Source: Candidatus Schekmanbacteria bacterium GWA2_38_11 (GTDB taxonomy: Bacteria; Schekmanbacteria; GWA2-38-11). From it: 17,206 bases of DNA. Location: contig MGDB01000077.1 of NCBI GenBank assembly GCA_001790645.1, positions 6,318-23,523 on the forward strand, written 5' to 3'. A program made the translations under genes and the position numbers. This document shows, piece after piece, positions 15,210 to 17,206 of this stretch (positions within the stretch are counted from its first letter, which is position 1; each line of letters opens with the position of its first letter). The notes below the pieces were generated by a model. It was not told the DNA's origin. It searched no databases and was given only the letters and a program-made list of their open reading frames with translations.

Positions 15210-16481
15210 CTAATGTATTGCCTTTTTTATCGCTTGTATCACCATCTCCTGCTGCTCCCGGGTTAATTCCGGGTAGATAGGAAGAGCTAAGGTTTCTTCT
15301 GCTGCTAATTCGGCATTAGGGAAATCTCCTGCTTTATATCTTAATTTTTCATAACATTTCTGTAGATGGAGAGGCAAAGGATAGTATTTCCCATAACCTA
15401 TTTTTTCTTTTATGAATATCTCTTCTATAACCTGTCTCTTCTCACTCCTGATTACATACTGATTATAGACATGATAATTTCCATCCAGACAATATGGAAT
15501 TTTAACAATTCCTTTGAGGTTTTCTTCGTAAATTTGAGCCCTTTCCCTACGTGTTTTTGTCCATTCCTCAAGATACTTAAATTTAACCAATAAAACCACA
15601 GCCTGTACAGTATCAAGGCGGCTGTTTATTCCTACCATAGGGTGATAGTATCTTTTTTCCGAACCGTGCGCCCGTAATGCCTTTAATTTTTTTGCCACTG
15701 CCTCATCATCTGTTGTAATCATCCCTCCTTCACCAAAACAACCCAGATTTTTTGTAGGATAAAAACTGAGACACCCTGCATCTCCCAGGCTGCAGGCACG
15801 TCTGAGAATGTTGGGTGATGCTTGGTTAGTGGGCAGTGGTCTGTGCTCAGTGGTCAGTGAATTTGAACGTTTACCGTTTTCCTGCTGGTTGCTACCCCCT
15901 GTATTTTCCTTCAAAGAAGAGAGATTTATACTGGTTACTGGCCACTTATCACTTTTCATCATGTAGGCGGCGCCGATTGCCTGGGCAGCATCTTCAATTA
16001 CATTTAGGTTATATTTTTTTGCGATTTGAAGAATGGGCTCCATATCCGAACACTGGCCAAAAAGGTGAACAGGGATTATTGCTTTTGTATTTTTATTAAT
16101 TTTCTTTGCAATCAAATCCGGATTAATATTGAATGTATCAATATCAATGTCAGCAAAAACTGGTCTTGCCCCTAACCGCGAGATAGATGAGGCTGTAGAG
16201 AAAAAGGTATAAGGTGTTGTTATTACCTCATCCCCCGGACCAATATCAAAAGCCATTAGTGACAAGAGCAGTGCATCAGTGCCGGATCCGACTCCTACGG
16301 CAAACTTTGAACCGCAATACCCTGCTATAGTTTTTTCTAATTCCTCAACCTGGGGACCCAGTATCAGGTTTTGAGTGTTTAAAACCTCATTCAGTTTTTC
16401 AATGGTCTCTTCTTTAATAGCTTTATATTGTGCCTTCAGGTCCAGGAATGGAACACCATTGCCTGTTTTTAATTTATCCAT
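15210..16481 (-). CDS. DegT/DnrJ/EryC1-type nucleotide-sugar aminotransferase with internal insertion
   Basis: A 423-residue PLP aminotransferase of the sugar aminotransferase family (WecE, WbpE, FdtB types). It has VPFLDLKAQYKAIKEE (about 10-25), LILGPQVEELEKTIAGYCGS (about 39-58), VGVGSGTDALLLSLMAFDIG (about 62-81), DEVITTPYTFFSTASSI (about 84-100), PVHLFGQCSDM (about 137-147), the cofactor-ring Asp164 in VIEDAAQAIGA, and the PLP lysine about Lys244 in SFYPTKNLG. The family is usually 360-390 residues; the excess is an insertion at about 175-226. The keto sugar is not determined. RmlB product (WecE-like) and UDP-sugar (WbpE-like, with WecB nearby) are both possible. It is the first gene of the long minus-strand block. 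No clear ribosome-binding site precedes the ATG. Confidence 0.9.
   Translation of the reverse strand: MDKLKTGNGVPFLDLKAQYKAIKEETIEKLNEVLNTQNLILGPQVEELEKTIAGYCGSKFAVGVGSGTDALLLSLMAFDIGPGDEVITTPYTFFSTASSISRLGARPVFADIDIDTFNINPDLIAKKINKNTKAIIPVHLFGQCSDMEPILQIAKKYNLNVIEDAAQAIGAAYMMKSDKWPVTSINLSSLKENTGGSNQQENGKRSNSLTTEHRPLPTNQASPNILRRACSLGDAGCLSFYPTKNLGCFGEGGMITTDDEAVAKKLKALRAHGSEKRYYHPMVGINSRLDTVQAVVLLVKFKYLEEWTKTRRERAQIYEENLKGIVKIPYCLDGNYHVYNQYVIRSEKRQVIEEIFIKEKIGYGKYYPLPLHLQKCYEKLRYKAGDFPNAELAAEETLALPIYPELTREQQEMVIQAIKKAIH
15804..15959. repeat. In-frame repeat insertion inside the aminotransferase gene
   Basis: About 156 bp with AGTGG-type units at one end (GTGGGCAGTGGTCTGTGCTC, then AGTGGTCAGTG, 15829-15859) and related inverted units at the other (ACTGGTTACTGGCCACTTAT, 15930-15950). 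It adds about 52 residues, among them SDKWPVTSINLSS and LTTEHRPLPTNQ, between AIGAAYM and RRACSLGDAG, where homologues are contiguous. Confidence 0.75.
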
Positions 16482-16708
16482 TTGTTATAAAATTGTAATA
16501 ACCTAATTTTCAAAAGTATTATATGCCATAAACCTGGAGCAGATCTCAACAAAAACACGGTTTATTTAAAGCCCTTTTATATCCTTTTTCTTGCTTGTGT
16601 CAATAGAGAATATCTAAAAGAGGTTTTTGAAAGAGGTATTTTTTTGATTACTTGGGTAAATTACCCTTTTCCAACAGTCTGTAGAAATCTGTTTAATTGA
16701 GGGTACTC

Positions 16709-16726
16709 GGTATTTTATAAAATACC
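16709..16726. promoter_or_regulatory. Perfect 18-bp palindrome, candidate operator
   Basis: GGTATTTTATAAAATACC is its own reverse complement. It ends two bases before a TTGACA box on the plus strand, a usual place for a dimeric regulator to bind. Confidence 0.5.
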
Positions 16727-16728
16727 TG

Positions 16729-16759
16729 TTGACAAAAAAGGGGAACCTAATAATATAAT
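16729..16759 (+). promoter_or_regulatory. Upstream sigma-70-type promoter (P1)
   Basis: TTGACA at 16729-16734. The -10 could be TAATAT at 16751-16756 (16-base spacer) or TATAAT at 16754-16759 (19-base spacer). It points towards the exported-protein gene. Confidence 0.55.
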
Positions 16760-16827
16760 ACCAAAAAATGTAGAAGCTTATTTTTGATAAAATAACTTTT
16801 TATTAGATTTATTTCGGAGTTAATAAA

Positions 16828-16854
16828 AAAAGGGGTTGACAAATTCCCCCTTTT
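16828..16854 (+). terminator. Terminator-like inverted repeat overlapping the P2 -35
   Basis: AAAAGGGG (16828-16835) pairs with CCCCTTTT (16847-16854) across an 11-base loop. The T-run on the right makes it look like an intrinsic terminator for transcripts from P1. The loop contains the TTGACA of P2. Confidence 0.4.
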
Positions 16855-16864
16855 CTATTCTAAT
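16836..16864 (+). promoter_or_regulatory. Downstream sigma-70-type promoter (P2)
   Basis: TTGACA (16836-16841), exactly 17 bases, then TCTAAT (16859-16864), five of six matches to the -10 consensus. Transcription would start near 16871 and give a leader of about 150-180 bases. Confidence 0.65.
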
Positions 16865-16983
16865 AGCAAAAAAGTTTTCTGCTATACAATTGAATGTAAG
16901 GAGGTGATGGGATAACTTATTCCGCAGAATAAGCATCATGATTTTAAAGCATTAATTTCTTAGATACAAGCAAGCATATCTAA
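16863..16983 (+). promoter_or_regulatory. Structured leader with three hairpins and a full-length Shine-Dalgarno
   Basis: Hairpins: ATAGCA/TGCTAT with an A/T-paired inner part (16863-16885); CTTATTC/GAATAAG with loop CGCA (16916-16933); TTAGATA/TATCTAA with a 10-base loop (16960-16983). Between the first two, TAAGGAGGTGAT (16897-16908) is a complete complement to the usual 3' end of 16S rRNA, followed only by ATG GGA TAA. Confidence 0.5.
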
Positions 16984-17051
16984 ACGTTAGTAATCTTAAA
17001 GGGTTAAGGAGAAGGGGTGAGTATATGAAAAATTTTTTTAGGAGAATAAAA

Positions 17052-17206
17052 ATGAGAAAAAATATTTTAGTCTCATTGAGTATTTTGGCATTCGCAATTG
17101 TTTTTGCGTTGTCTCCAACAATCGCTTCAGCTAAAGATCCAAAATTCATTTTAAGTAACGTAAAGCAGGATAATAAAAGCCTTAAATTGGCAAAACCTGA
17201 TAAGAC
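17052..17206 (+). CDS. Exported protein, N-terminal part (cut by window edge)
   Basis: The first ~51 residues of a secreted protein. A classic Sec signal peptide is visible: basic MRKN, hydrophobic ILVSLSILAFAIVFALS, then an ASA cleavage site before KDPKFILSNVKQDNKSL. The mature part is too short to recognise. The ATG at 17052 has AGGAG seven bases upstream. An in-frame ATG at 17025 would add nine residues (MKNFFRRIK) and also has a purine-rich AAGGGGTGAG before it. I prefer 17052 for its better spacing, but both could be used. It is probably expressed from the two promoters at 16729 and 16836. Confidence 0.65.
   Translation, partial: MRKNILVSLSILAFAIVFALSPTIASAKDPKFILSNVKQDNKSLKLAKPDK

Larger units (their letters stand above)
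16482..17024. promoter_or_regulatory. Divergent control region between the aminotransferase and the exported-protein gene
   Basis: The region has no gene. On the minus strand, TATAAT at 16518-16523 is a weak promoter candidate for the sugar block, without a convincing -35. Bases 16560-16700 show nothing clear. Bases 16709-16983 carry a palindrome, two plus-strand promoters and several hairpins, listed separately. Confidence 0.6.

Noticed and set aside
15836..16099. Plus-strand open frame opposite the aminotransferase insertion
   Set aside because: Its translation is low-complexity and repeat-derived; the minus strand has the conserved enzyme.
16863..17024. Known riboswitch class (for example a c-di-GMP riboswitch) in the leader
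   Set aside because: The hairpins are short and I saw no conserved core of a riboswitch family that I could recognise; left as an unassigned structured leader.
16952..17149. Minus-strand 65-codon frame opposite the exported-protein start
   Set aside because: The plus strand has a clear ribosome-binding site and signal peptide; the minus frame has neither.
1..17206. tRNA, rRNA, transposase or integrase genes
   Set aside because: None was recognised in the translated frames or as a cloverleaf-like sequence. The repeats appear non-autonomous.

Overview
The window is A+T-rich DNA from a Gram-negative bacterium. It has an ADP-heptose gene for lipopolysaccharide core, dTDP-sugar genes, and an exported c-type cytochrome with ten haem motifs. 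Many short palindromic repeats lie between and inside genes. This suits an anaerobic or metal/sulfur/nitrogen-respiring lineage such as Nitrospirota or Desulfobacterota, but the sequence alone does not settle the taxon. No rRNA, tRNA, transposase, integrase or CRISPR array was seen.

Layout. (1) 1-3852, minus strand: the 5' part of a Cys/Met-metabolism PLP enzyme, a SplB-like radical SAM protein, a ParB-N-like protein and a family 2 glycosyltransferase, separated by repeat-filled gaps. (2) 4135-7246, plus strand: a two-gene unit of a nucleoside phosphorylase and a CHASE2-class III adenylate cyclase. (3) 7379-16481, minus strand: a collinear block that reads, in transcription order, DegT-type sugar aminotransferase, deoxyhypusine-synthase-like protein, hldE, wecB, rmlA, rmlB, rmlD and the cytochrome. 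(4) 16482-17206: a divergent control region followed by the start of an exported protein that runs off the window.

The block in (3) makes nucleotide sugars for surface polysaccharide: ADP-heptose (HldE), UDP-ManNAc (WecB), dTDP-4-keto-6-deoxyglucose and towards dTDP-rhamnose (RmlA, B, D), plus an amino sugar. rmlC is not in the window. The cytochrome starts three bases after the rmlD stop, so it may be co-expressed with the polysaccharide genes.

The most striking signal is repeat DNA invading genes. An in-frame element of about 156 bp lies inside the aminotransferase and one of about 57 bp inside the adenylate cyclase. Repeat arms also supply the C-terminus and stop of the glycosyltransferase, and the cytochrome's stop lies at a repeat edge. 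A perfect 41-bp inverted repeat brackets the glycosyltransferase, and a direct repeat of about 100 bp brackets rmlB. Also notable are a SplB-like protein lacking the expected hydrogen-donor Cys next to a ParB-like protein, a duplicated cytochrome with one dead haem site, an uncharacterised deoxyhypusine-synthase-like protein in a polysaccharide operon, and a structured leader with two promoters and an 18-bp palindrome before the last gene.
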